Shown here piece by piece: positions 15,647-22,451 of a stretch of DNA of 22,451 nucleotides. Position 1 is the first letter of the stretch. Every line of letters begins with the position of its first letter. The notes beneath the pieces were generated by a model. That model saw nothing but the letters and a program-made list of their open reading frames with translations. It had not been told where the DNA came from and did no database searches. The DNA is taken from the NCBI GenBank assembly GCA_039026975.1, contig JBCCLI010000066.1:1-22451 (forward strand), in the 5' to 3' direction. Source of the stretch: JBCBKZ01 sp039026975. GTDB lineage: Bacteria; Bacteroidota; Bacteroidia; J057. The position numbers and the translations under genes were made by a program.

Positions 15647-16156
15647 ATGGAACTAGACGAAGCAAAGGAAAAGTTTATTCAAGCCTGGGGAGCATTAGGT
15701 TCACACTGGGGGATTAATCGCACCATGGCCCAGGTACATGCACTGCTTCTTGTTTCTCCTCAAGCCCTGAGTGCTGAGGATGTTATGAACCAACTTAAAA
15801 TTTCCAGAGGGAATGCGAATATGAACCTCCGTGCATTAATAGACTGGGGGCTTGTTAATAAAGAGCATAAATCTGGTGAGAGAAAAGACTTTTTCATAGC
15901 GGAAAAAGATATTTGGCTAGTAGCTAAGCAAGTAACCCTGGAACGGAGAAAAAGGGAACTTAGGCCCGTCATGAAGGTGCTAGCTGAGGTAAAAAATGTT
16001 GAAGGAGATTCCAAGGATCCCAATGTGAAGGCTTTTGTAGAATCCGTTGAAAACCTTGAAGGAATAGTCTCTAAAGCAGATAAGTTTCTGGAAGTGGTAG
16101 TGGAATCTGAACAGAAATGGTTTTTTAACACACTCATGAAGCTATTTGTAAAATAG
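15647..16156 (+). CDS. GbsR/MarR family transcriptional regulator
   Basis: 169 residues. Residues ~1-80 form a winged helix-turn-helix of the GbsR branch of MarR regulators: the opening ...FIQAWGALGSHWGINRTMAQVHALL is diagnostic. It is followed by SAEDVMNQLKISRGNANM as the recognition region and LIDWGLVNKEHKSGERKDFF as the wing. The C-terminal half is charged and helical (RRKRELRPVMKVLAEV) and probably serves dimerisation. In other bacteria GbsR relatives repress osmoprotectant (choline/betaine) genes; the effector and target here are unknown. It follows the MATE gene on the same strand with a 123-bp gap that may hold its own promoter. No good terminator is seen after it. Confidence 0.88.
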   Translation: MELDEAKEKFIQAWGALGSHWGINRTMAQVHALLLVSPQALSAEDVMNQLKISRGNANMNLRALIDWGLVNKEHKSGERKDFFIAEKDIWLVAKQVTLERRKRELRPVMKVLAEVKNVEGDSKDPNVKAFVESVENLEGIVSKADKFLEVVVESEQKWFFNTLMKLFVK

Positions 16157-16795
16157 CTTTCTCTTCTTACTAATCATCCTCTATTTCCTTATCGTTGGCT
16201 ATCACCTATTCATAGGGAAAGTGCCTACCTACGCTAGACAGTCTGAGTTAAGCCGTTAATCCCCACATAAGGGATTGTGTCATAGGGTATTTATCACCAC
16301 AATCTTATCCCCGCTAAGATTAGGTCCTTTGTAGAGGATAAAATTCTTCCCAGTAAGTAAGCCTTGAAGTAACCCTCGAGAAGCGCATAGGTGGTTCGTG
16401 GAGTTGTATGGGTAGAGTATGTTGAGTACACTACCTACATAGTGCCCGCAGAGCTGCTGCCCACTGATAATAAGCGGAGGCTTTACTATCATTGGCGTTA
16501 TCTAATTATATTATCTGAAAAGCCTCAACGGTGTAATGTGAGGTGTTTACTTTGGATATGCATCTTCATTGATTTTCAGAAATAGTATAGGAGCGAATTT
16601 TATACCTACCGGTTCCTCCATTAGTAGAAACTGCCGAACTATTATTCAGGTATAAGCTAACCATTTGAATGCTGGGACATAGGACTAACTCTATCTTCAT
16701 GTGTGGGAGACCTATGCGTTTGGACTACCTAAAGATGGCAGCTTATTTCCCAAGATACCCTGAAAGCAGGCCCTTCCTATATTACCTATACCCAT
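16157..16795. other. Gene-poor stretch, no supportable gene
   Basis: 640 bases between the GbsR-like gene and the first repeat unit. Open frames are short. A 70-codon minus frame (16280-16492) and a 44-codon minus frame (about 16591-16722, ending in SYTISENQ) have ordinary amino-acid composition but match no family I recognise and lie in different frames. They could be remnants of a decayed gene, but I cannot name it. No tRNA or rRNA is visible. Confidence 0.55.
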
Positions 16796-16869
16796 AAAAA
16801 AATTAGGGGACTCAATCCAAATTATGGAGAGTCAACCCTAACCCTTGCTCATTCTTTACTTTAACCTGT
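16796..16869 (-). ncRNA. Candidate small RNA, copy 1 of 2
   Basis: Read on the minus strand this is a ~74-nt unit that ends in a bulged hairpin followed by seven Ts (A-run 16796-16802). The outer stem pairs 16803-16808 with 16836-16841, the middle stem 16809-16813 with 16829-16833, and the inner TCCA/TGGA closes the loop; two AA bulges separate the stems. A -7-like box TACATTTG lies just upstream (16882-16875), but no TTG sits 19 bases before it, so this copy's promoter is weaker than that of copy 2. Between the box and the T-run it matches copy 2 at 65 of 72 positions with no indels. No known RNA family is recognised. Confidence 0.4.
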
Positions 16870-16877
16870 CAGAACAA

Positions 16878-16910
16878 ATGTAGGGCATAAACGGGCTGTA
16901 TGTAGGGCAT
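16878..16910. repeat. Direct repeat ATGTAGGGCAT, two copies 22 bp apart
   Basis: ATGTAGGGCAT occurs at 16878-16888 and again at 16900-16910. The first copy overlaps the -7 box of small-RNA copy 1. A 22-bp period is about two helical turns, so this could be a tandem binding site for a regulator, or a simple local duplication. It is absent from copy 2. Confidence 0.5.
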
Positions 16911-17153
16911 TTTGGTCGAATGGTAAGTATTCCTGTACCAAGAGGTAGATTGATTCTTTAATTGGTACTATACGTTATTCAATTCACTTTGAAAATGGTA
17001 GTAATTAGATTTTGAGGGAGAGAAGATTGAATAATGTGAGTAAGATTAATAAATATGAGTGAGTAAATTACTAAAATTAAATAGGTAATAAATCTGAAGA
17101 AATAGAGGAGTGTTTTTTGAAAAAATGGAGAGATAAAAGGTAAGGATAGGTAT

Positions 17154-17227
17154 AAAAAAATTAGGGGACTCAATCCACATCGTGGAGAGTCAACCCTAAC
17201 CCTTGCTCATTCTTTACTTTAACCTGT
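17154..17227 (-). ncRNA. Candidate small RNA, copy 2 of 2, with full promoter and terminator
   Basis: On the minus strand a predicted start near 17227 follows a well-formed promoter. The transcript is ~74 nt and ends with a hairpin plus seven Ts (A-run 17154-17160). The stems are 17161-17166 with 17194-17199, 17167-17171 with 17187-17191, and 17174-17178 with 17182-17186, giving 16 pairs with two AA bulges and a triloop. Compared with copy 1, three bases differ in the apex: two of them form a new C-G pair and the third falls in the loop, so the fold is kept. The 5' part is single-stranded and A-rich (GGTTAAAGTAAAGAATGAGC) and could act as an antisense or protein-binding segment. It contains a four-codon frame, AUG AGC AAG GGU UAG, running into the stem. 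No minus-strand gene lies within 1 kb downstream, so it is not an obvious leader. Confidence 0.5.
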
Positions 17228-17232
17228 TGATA

Positions 17233-17262
17233 CAAATATACGCATAGATTTCAATAAAGCAA
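17233..17262 (-). promoter_or_regulatory. Bacteroidota-type promoter for small-RNA copy 2
   Basis: On the minus strand TTG (17262-17260) is followed after 19 bases by TATATTTG (17240-17233), a full match to the phylum's TTG...TAnnTTTG promoter. The start of transcription would fall about six bases further, near 17227. Confidence 0.6.
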
Positions 17263-17770
17263 CTTTTTTAAGCAATTACGGCATATTTTTTTGGATAGAC
17301 TGGTCGTATTCTTTGTTAAATTGAAAAGTATTGAATTCGTATGAGGAGAAGAAGTAGGAGGAAACAAAGGTATATTTTTATGTATAAATTAATCCAATTA
17401 ACTGAGTAAGAATTTACAGTACGAAAACTAATAGGGTAAATTAAATGGGTAATATATAGGTCATTTTTTTAGATTTTGACTGACCTTTATACGAGCTTTC
17501 GTTAGAATTATTCTGAAGAAAATATTAACCAGAGATGTGAAAAAAGGAGAAAATGAGTGCTCTGTAGGACAGAACATTACTGGGGATCAGGGGGATAGTC
17601 TAGGAGTAAGGCTGAGGTAGGAGTAGAGTTACAGGGTTACCCTAAAATAGCAGGTATCACGAATAGTGAAAATTTTAGATAGCAAATTAAATAGACGGGC
17701 TTATTTAGGGGCATACAGGTGCATGCTTAAGCCTGAATGAAAATGGAGCTATCATGTTTACCGAAAAAAA
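17263..17770. other. Gene-poor AT-rich stretch before pdxA
   Basis: About 500 bases with no open frame of note. A weak inverted repeat AGGTCA/TGACCT lies near 17459-17488, and an imperfect GGCTTA...TAAGCC hairpin near 17698-17735 lacks a T-run. I see no RNA gene, insertion sequence or clear terminator for pdxA beyond a T-run next to its stop. Confidence 0.5.
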
Positions 17771-18868
17771 TTATACCTCATTCTCCAATTTCACTTCATT
17801 TTCTTCGGAAGCTGTTTGATGAGAGGAGACAGGTAAAGCGTTTTTAGCTAGCTCCCTGTATGTAGTTCTCTTTCTGTAGATGTCAATGGCAGTGTACATA
17901 GACTGGAGTAAGCTCTCTGTGCTGGCTATTTCTTTACCTACAAGGTCATAGGCTACCCCGTGGTCAGGAGATGTTCTAATGAAAGGGATCCCCGCTGTGA
18001 AGTTTACCCCTGCATATCCAGAGATCAGCTTGAAAGGAATAAGGCCTTGGTCATGGAACATAGCCATTATCCCGTCAAATCGCTGGTATTGCATAGACCC
18101 AAATAGGCCATCAGCCGGATAGGGTCCCTGGATAAGTATTCCTTCCTTCCTAAGACTTTCTAAGGCAGGAATAATGGTTTCTTCTTCCTCTTGGCCTAAT
18201 AAGCCGTTATCCCCGGCATGTGGATTTAACCCTAGTACCGCAATGACGGGCCTACTGATGTTAAAGTCTTCAATCAAGCTTTTATGCATGATTCTGACTT
18301 TTTTTATGATCTGGTTCTGGGAAATATTTCTGGATATATCCTTAACTGGGACATGATTAGTTACCAGCCCCACCCGAAAGTTTTCAAACACCATGAACAT
18401 GAGGTTATCCTCTACCCCAAAGGCCTTAGCTAAGTACTCTGTATGTCCCTGAAATTCTTTCTCGTGAATCTGGAACGTAGACTTATCTACCGGAAGGGTT
18501 ACCAGGGCGTCTATCTGTCCATGTTGTGCGTCTTCTACGGCTCGCTTCACAGATAAAAAAGCAGCTTTCCCACCTTGCTCAGAGGGTTCTCCTATCTCAA
18601 TTCTTTCCAGATTAGGAATGCACTCTATTACATTTAGTTTCTTGAGCTGTGCCTGGGCGGGCTTCTGCACCACGGAGTAGTGAAACTTATTCACTTTCAA
18701 TATCTTCTTATAGATATTGATTACCCTGGATGAGCCATATAGAACAGGTACACATAGCTCCTTCAGCCTTGAGTCCTGAAAAGCTCTGATGATAAGCTCA
18801 GGCCCTATTCCATTTATATCTCCTATGGTGATTCCTATTCTAAGTTTCCGGTTTACTTGCTGGCTCAT
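17771..18868 (-). CDS. pdxA: 4-hydroxythreonine-4-phosphate dehydrogenase
   Basis: 365 residues. PdxA oxidises 4-phosphohydroxy-L-threonine with NAD+ in the DXP-dependent route to pyridoxal phosphate, in the cytosol. The start IGITIGDINGIGPEL (11-25) is the family signature. LVTLPVDKS (122-130) and GHTEYLA (141-147) build the substrate site. The three metal-binding histidines fall in NH-V-P (His172), LNPHAGD (His217) and MFHDQG (His272). RTSPDHGVAYD (298-308) is also conserved. The last ~25 residues (ASEENEVKLENEV) are an acidic tail beyond the usual end. It is divergent from rsmA; pdxA and rsmA/ksgA are neighbours in many bacteria, usually on the same strand. Confidence 0.94.
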   Translation of the reverse strand: MSQQVNRKLRIGITIGDINGIGPELIIRAFQDSRLKELCVPVLYGSSRVINIYKKILKVNKFHYSVVQKPAQAQLKKLNVIECIPNLERIEIGEPSEQGGKAAFLSVKRAVEDAQHGQIDALVTLPVDKSTFQIHEKEFQGHTEYLAKAFGVEDNLMFMVFENFRVGLVTNHVPVKDISRNISQNQIIKKVRIMHKSLIEDFNISRPVIAVLGLNPHAGDNGLLGQEEEETIIPALESLRKEGILIQGPYPADGLFGSMQYQRFDGIMAMFHDQGLIPFKLISGYAGVNFTAGIPFIRTSPDHGVAYDLVGKEIASTESLLQSMYTAIDIYRKRTTYRELAKNALPVSSHQTASEENEVKLENEV

Positions 18869-18958
18869 AAAAGAAAAAAATTGAGTTTAGGTGTAGTTGC
18901 AGAAGTAGAGGAGTATAAAATGCTGGACACCTAGGTCCTTATATCCACAACAATGTGG

Positions 18959-18995
18959 TAAGATGCCTATTTATAGTACCAAAAAATGCATCTTA
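18959..18995. repeat. 8-bp inverted repeat in the pdxA-rsmA divergent region
   Basis: TAAGATGC (18959-18966) pairs with GCATCTTA (18988-18995) across a 21-base spacer. A shorter dyad CCACA/TGTGG (18945-18958) lies just beside it. No T-run follows, so a regulatory site is more likely than a terminator, but chance is not excluded. Confidence 0.35.
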
Positions 18996-19037
18996 GCACT
19001 ACCTTTAATGCACTAAATTATAAATAACCCGCATAAT

Positions 19038-19805
19038 CTGAAACCGAAGAAATACCTGGGCCAGCATTTTTTGAGAGATCAGTCTGTAGCATCAAGAATC
19101 GTTGATTTTTTGCAGGCTGAAGCTGGACATACTATTGTAGAAATAGGCCCTGGACAGGGCGTTCTTACTTCCCGCTTACTTGCTAAATATGAGGATCTGT
19201 GGGTAATAGAGGTAGACCCTGATGCTGTGGACTGGTTGAAAAAGAATTTGTCTATTGATTTGAGAATTATTCATCAGGATGTACTTAGATGGAACCCTGG
19301 AGAGTATATAGGTCCTGATACCTTTTTTATTGGAAATCTTCCTTATAACATAAGCTCCCCCTTTTTCTTTTTTCTACTTGAGCATCTAGACTATATCTCT
19401 GAAGGGGTGTTTATGATTCAGAAAGAGGTAGCTGATAGGATATGTGCTGCTCCTGGAAATAAGACGTATGGTATTCTAAGTATTCTACTAGGTAGCTATT
19501 TCTCCAGAGAGTATGGTTTTACGGTACCCCCCTCAGTCTTTTATCCTCCGCCTAAGGTTCAAAGTGGTGTCATTAGGCTAAAGAAAAAGGAGAATCTCCC
19601 GGAAGTACCTTTTGCTGACTTAAAGAGAGTAGTGAAAACGGCCTTTAACCAAAGGCGGAAGACCCTCAGAAATGCCTTGAAATCTTTGACATTTCAGCCT
19701 TTTGAGGAGTGGGAAGAGTGGGCTTCATTGAGAGCAGAGAACCTGGATATACCTGCCTTTTTAACATTAGCAAGGCATCTGAAGAAGGAAGATGGAGTTA
19801 TGTAG
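19038..19805 (+). CDS. rsmA: 16S rRNA (adenine1518-N6/adenine1519-N6)-dimethyltransferase, non-canonical start
   Basis: RsmA/KsgA dimethylates two adjacent adenines in helix 45 of 16S rRNA late in 30S assembly, using SAM. Motifs seen are EIGPGQGVLT (SAM motif I), the catalytic GNLPYNISSP (NLPY), and FNQRRKTLRNAL in the C-terminal RNA-binding part. The conserved N terminus KPKKYLGQHFLRDQS is encoded in frame from 19041, yet the first ATG/GTG/TTG in frame is the TTG at 19071, which would cut off the QHFL SAM-contact motif. Upstream an in-frame TAA at 19014 closes the frame. I therefore place the start at CTG 19038, giving MKPKKYLGQHFL and 255 residues; ATT at 19017 is the other option. Neither is a usual start, so a sequence error in the 5' region is possible. 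It is divergent from pdxA. Confidence 0.88.
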   Translation: MKPKKYLGQHFLRDQSVASRIVDFLQAEAGHTIVEIGPGQGVLTSRLLAKYEDLWVIEVDPDAVDWLKKNLSIDLRIIHQDVLRWNPGEYIGPDTFFIGNLPYNISSPFFFFLLEHLDYISEGVFMIQKEVADRICAAPGNKTYGILSILLGSYFSREYGFTVPPSVFYPPPKVQSGVIRLKKKENLPEVPFADLKRVVKTAFNQRRKTLRNALKSLTFQPFEEWEEWASLRAENLDIPAFLTLARHLKKEDGVM

Positions 19806-19838
19806 CAGCTAGGTTACTACCACCTCATCTCTACATTT

Positions 19839-20279
19839 CTACGATTGGAAGAGGACAGCTATCTCTTCACTTCCTGTAGGGGCTTCAGTAGGTTCGAAGC
19901 CTAGGGAATAGAAAAATAGCTTAGCCTGCGTATTATGAATATCATAACTGGTTCTAATCTCTTTGCAGCGGATGTTTTTCTGTAGTAGCCTGATCAGCTC
20001 CTGAACAGCCCGGGCCCCTATGCCCATTCTCTGGAAATCTTTATCTATGAGAATTCTACTGATCCAGCAGATCCCTGCAAACTCACCGTACATCAGAAAC
20101 CCAACCATCCGTTCCTGATACATGACCCCAAAAGGAACCAACTGCTCAAACCTGGCCTGAGCCAGTGAATACAGTACAGAAGGAACAAACGATTCTTGTT
20201 GTACAGTTAGCTTGATATCCAGACAAAGCTCCCAATTATATCTGTCAAGAGGAACTATGTGGCTAAAGGTGCTTGTCAT
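19839..20279 (-). CDS. GNAT family N-acetyltransferase, BltD/spermidine acetyltransferase-like
   Basis: 146 residues with a single GNAT fold. It begins with a substrate-side segment, NWELCLDIKLTVQQESFVP, then YSLAQARFEQ, which resembles the BltD/PaiA-like diamine and polyamine acetyltransferases. The acetyl-CoA motif A is ISRILIDKDFQRMGIGARA (73-91), with the pyrophosphate loop Q-R-M-G-I-G-A. The C-terminal HNTQAKLFFYSLGFEP (115-130) is the usual motif B with its Tyr. It would acetylate an amine with acetyl-CoA in the cytosol; polyamines are a guess from the N-terminal pattern. It is convergent with rsmA across 33 bases and lies 57 bp downstream of the TonB-dependent receptor on the same strand, so read-through is possible. 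Confidence 0.85.
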   Translation of the reverse strand: MTSTFSHIVPLDRYNWELCLDIKLTVQQESFVPSVLYSLAQARFEQLVPFGVMYQERMVGFLMYGEFAGICWISRILIDKDFQRMGIGARAVQELIRLLQKNIRCKEIRTSYDIHNTQAKLFFYSLGFEPTEAPTGSEEIAVLFQS

Positions 20280-20336
20280 CGGAGGTATAGATTAGCTGCA
20301 AAAGTAGCTAAAGCCTGCACTTATGCCAATTAATCC

Positions 20337-22451
20337 CTAAAAGCGTATGGCATATTGGATACTGAACTTACGTTGCTCAGCTAAAAATCCAGGGATGACT
20401 AAATACTCCTCATTGAAAGCATTATCTATATTAAGAGAAAGTGTCTGCTTACTAGAGAGGTTATAGCTAAGAATAAAATCCCAGATGGTATCTCCATTAG
20501 GATGGGTATCCCTAAATTCTTTTAAGCCGGGGATGACTACAAAAAGGTACTGGTCTATATTCCTGGAGAAACTTCTATCTCTGAAATTACTGCTTAAGGC
20601 CCACTTATCATATGAAACTGTAGCAGATAGTCGGGTGGTAAACTTATTTCTGTATTTCAGGAAGGTGGGTTGGTCTCTCAGGTCGGGATTCAGAATATCC
20701 AGCAGCCTAATAGGGTTTTCTTCTACATCACTCAGGTTTAGTTGCTGTTCAGTAGGTACTGCATCCAGGTCCTCCGGTTCTATCCATGTTACCCCTCCCG
20801 AGAAGAGGAACTTCCACTTATCAAACTGAACGCTGTTCTGCGTAGTAATCTCGAATCCAGGGATCCGAGCATTAGCTAAATTTACAGAAGAAAAGAATAC
20901 GCTTAAGTTAGCGCCTACAGTATCCACCCCAAACTCCACCATATCTTCAAAGCGCATAAAGAAGAAGGCAGCATCCAAATAGCCTAACCACTTATTTTTA
21001 CCTGTTCCACTTTGGAACCCCTGCCTTAGCCCTACCTCCCATGAGTAGCCTGTCTCTGAGCGTATATCAGGATTAGGAGAAATTAATACCCCTCCTCCGG
21101 TGGTGCTGGTAAACCTTTCTGCTACCGTAGGCACGCGGAATGCTTGCCCAAAGGAGGCTCTCACATTAGTGCCAGGCCTGATTTCGTAGTTTAAGCCTGC
21201 CCTAAAAATAGGCTCTGTTTCTCTTTCCAGGGTATCTATCTGCACAGTCTCCAGACGGAATCCCAGGCTGGTATTTAGCTTCCCAAACTTAGCATCAAAC
21301 TGGGTGTATACCCCAAAGGAGTTTCCTGTCTTTTTTCCTGAGAATAAACTATCCGCACTAGCCCGAGAGTATTGGTAGGAAGCCCCGGAAACCCAGTTAA
21401 TCTTACCTGCCAGGGTAGTTTGGAACAGAAAGTCATGGAAGGATAGGAGGTTGTTGTTACTTTGGCCTGTATTATTCTCGTTGATATTATTTAAGTGTCT
21501 TGCCCTATACCAGAAGAGATTCCCGTTAGGAGAAAGGTATTTTACCATAGGGTCTATCGCGAACTTACGATCGAAGTCTAATCTATATCCTGCGGGATCA
21601 GAGGTAGGCGTGAGGGCGCCTCCCCTACTTTCTCCATTTACGGTATCAGGTAAGTAGCTGGCCCAGTACAGCATGGCTCCCCCTGAGTCTACTAAAGCAC
21701 TAAAATTAAGGCCTATTTCCAGACCTGGAACGGCCTTAGGTTTATAGCTTCCCATAAAATAGCCTCTGTACTGTTCTTTATCTGTCCCTTGTCTATGGCC
21801 GGAATTTTTAATGAGGTCAGTGTGTAGGCTAAGATTGAAATCTCCTATTTTCCGGCTGTGAAAGATATGGGCGCTGTACTGATAAGCGGAAGCATCTCCA
21901 TCCCAGTCCAGTCTTTCATCTGCAGGTTGGTCAAATACCCCTGCCCTCAATCTAATGGAAGTCTTAGGTTTTTCTGTGGGTTCCTGTGTGATCACATTGA
22001 TTACACCACCCATAGCGCCAGAACCATATAGGACAGAGCTAGCCCCCTTTAGTACCTCAATCCGAGAAATATTATCTACTGGAAGTAGTTCTAACTGTGC
22101 ACTTCCTCCTTCAGCACTTAGCATAGGGAGACCATTTAACATAACCATAACCCTACTTCCCGTCCCGAAGGCATATCCTGAGCTTCCTCTGATATTTACC
22201 TGTCCATCCAGGTTATCTACTCCTGGTATTTGGGTGATGACCCTTTCTATATCAGGTACTGCCTGTAGGTTGATGGCTTCCTGCTTGATAACAGCTATGG
22301 AATTAGTAACATCTGATTGCCGCTGTTCCAGTCCCTTACTGGCTGTGATAACTACGTCATCTGTGCTAAAAGAAACCGGACTAAGCCCAAAGTTTAACCC
22401 TATGAGGTCTCCATCCCCGGTACTGAAACTCTTTTCCATACTTTCATATCC
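20337..22451 (-). CDS. TonB-dependent outer-membrane receptor, 5' end beyond right window edge
   Basis: The open frame continues past the ATG at 22439 through GYES to the window edge with no stop, and no signal peptide is present, so the true start lies outside. The first residues (GYESMEKSFS...LNFGLSPVSF) look like the end of a carboxypeptidase-regulatory-like domain, common on Bacteroidota receptors. Counting from the ATG, the plug runs from about 44 to 155: SIAVIKQEAINLQ, IPGVDNLDGQVNIRGSSG, MLNGLPM, ISRIEVLKGASSVLYGSGAM and GGVINVIT. The rest is a 22-strand-type beta barrel, with TonB-box-distal motifs such as FGQAFRVPTVAERF and the C-terminal FNEEYLVIPG...QYAIRF ending in Phe. It imports a scarce ligand (siderophore, cobalamin, sugar or similar) using TonB energy. 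No SusD partner is downstream, so a SusC role is unlikely. Confidence 0.92.
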   Translation of the reverse strand, partial: GYESMEKSFSTGDGDLIGLNFGLSPVSFSTDDVVITASKGLEQRQSDVTNSIAVIKQEAINLQAVPDIERVITQIPGVDNLDGQVNIRGSSGYAFGTGSRVMVMLNGLPMLSAEGGSAQLELLPVDNISRIEVLKGASSVLYGSGAMGGVINVITQEPTEKPKTSIRLRAGVFDQPADERLDWDGDASAYQYSAHIFHSRKIGDFNLSLHTDLIKNSGHRQGTDKEQYRGYFMGSYKPKAVPGLEIGLNFSALVDSGGAMLYWASYLPDTVNGESRGGALTPTSDPAGYRLDFDRKFAIDPMVKYLSPNGNLFWYRARHLNNINENNTGQSNNNLLSFHDFLFQTTLAGKINWVSGASYQYSRASADSLFSGKKTGNSFGVYTQFDAKFGKLNTSLGFRLETVQIDTLERETEPIFRAGLNYEIRPGTNVRASFGQAFRVPTVAERFTSTTGGGVLISPNPDIRSETGYSWEVGLRQGFQSGTGKNKWLGYLDAAFFFMRFEDMVEFGVDTVGANLSVFFSSVNLANARIPGFEITTQNSVQFDKWKFLFSGGVTWIEPEDLDAVPTEQQLNLSDVEENPIRLLDILNPDLRDQPTFLKYRNKFTTRLSATVSYDKWALSSNFRDRSFSRNIDQYLFVVIPGLKEFRDTHPNGDTIWDFILSYNLSSKQTLSLNIDNAFNEEYLVIPGFLAEQRKFSIQYAIRF

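Noticed and set aside
16280..16492. 70-codon minus-strand open frame in the gene-poor gap
   Set aside because: No known family and no ribosome site. It could be a remnant, but flanking frames are stopped and nothing supports expression.
16979..17173. 64-codon minus-strand hydrophobic frame between the two repeat units
   Set aside because: It comes from AT-rich low-complexity DNA and its start falls inside the terminator hairpin of copy 2; the protein looks like a chance hydrophobic translation.
16796..17240. CRISPR array or IS element explaining the repeat pair
   Set aside because: Only two copies 358 bp apart, no regular spacers, no transposase and no terminal inverted repeats or target duplications.

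Overview
The window reads as a moderately AT-rich chromosome segment from a member of the Bacteroidota, most likely a Cytophagales-type organism. Four things point there: a type IX secretion sorting tail on a secreted protein, a TonB-dependent receptor with a carboxypeptidase-regulatory-like lead-in, a membrane-anchored MutS-like protein plus a DUF4286 gene (both typical of this phylum), and a candidate promoter of the phylum's TTG-N19-TAnnTTTG form. No plasmid, phage, IS or CRISPR element is visible.

Left part (1-3.5 kb): the first 830 bases hold, on the minus strand, the N-terminal ~276 codons of a lipoprotein whose sequence follows the thiol-activated (cholesterol-dependent) cytolysin family. 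It runs off the left edge. Divergent from it, across a 524-bp gap, is a secreted protein with three H-type-lectin-like repeats, a PA14-like domain and a T9SS tail, followed by a good terminator. A DUF4286 gene with a one-base frameshift ends inside that terminator.

Middle (3.5-16.2 kb): a minus-strand run carries hpt (purine salvage), a transmembrane MutS-like ATPase and a flavodoxin-fold reductase. A long amidophosphoribosyltransferase-like gene diverges from hpt. Its stop codon shares a TTAA with the stop of a convergent pair of translationally coupled GT4 glycosyltransferases. Next come a TPR protein and a PstS-like lipoprotein, transcribed as a pair on the minus strand. A 21-bp perfect palindrome separates them from a divergent MATE exporter, which is followed by a GbsR/MarR-type regulator.

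Gene-poor gap (16.16-17.77 kb): 1.6 kb with no convincing protein gene, but with two copies of a ~87-bp unit. On the minus strand each unit reads as a compact RNA gene: a Bacteroidota -7 box, a ~74-nt transcript, a bulged hairpin and seven Ts. The two copies match at 65 of 72 positions between the -7 box and the T-run, and the changes in the hairpin keep it folded. This is the best candidate in the window for something not described before.

Right part (17.8-22.45 kb): pdxA (vitamin B6) is divergent from rsmA/ksgA (16S rRNA dimethylation). The conserved N terminus of rsmA can only be encoded if a non-ATG/GTG/TTG start is used. Then come a GNAT acetyltransferase and a TonB-dependent receptor whose 5' end lies beyond the right edge.
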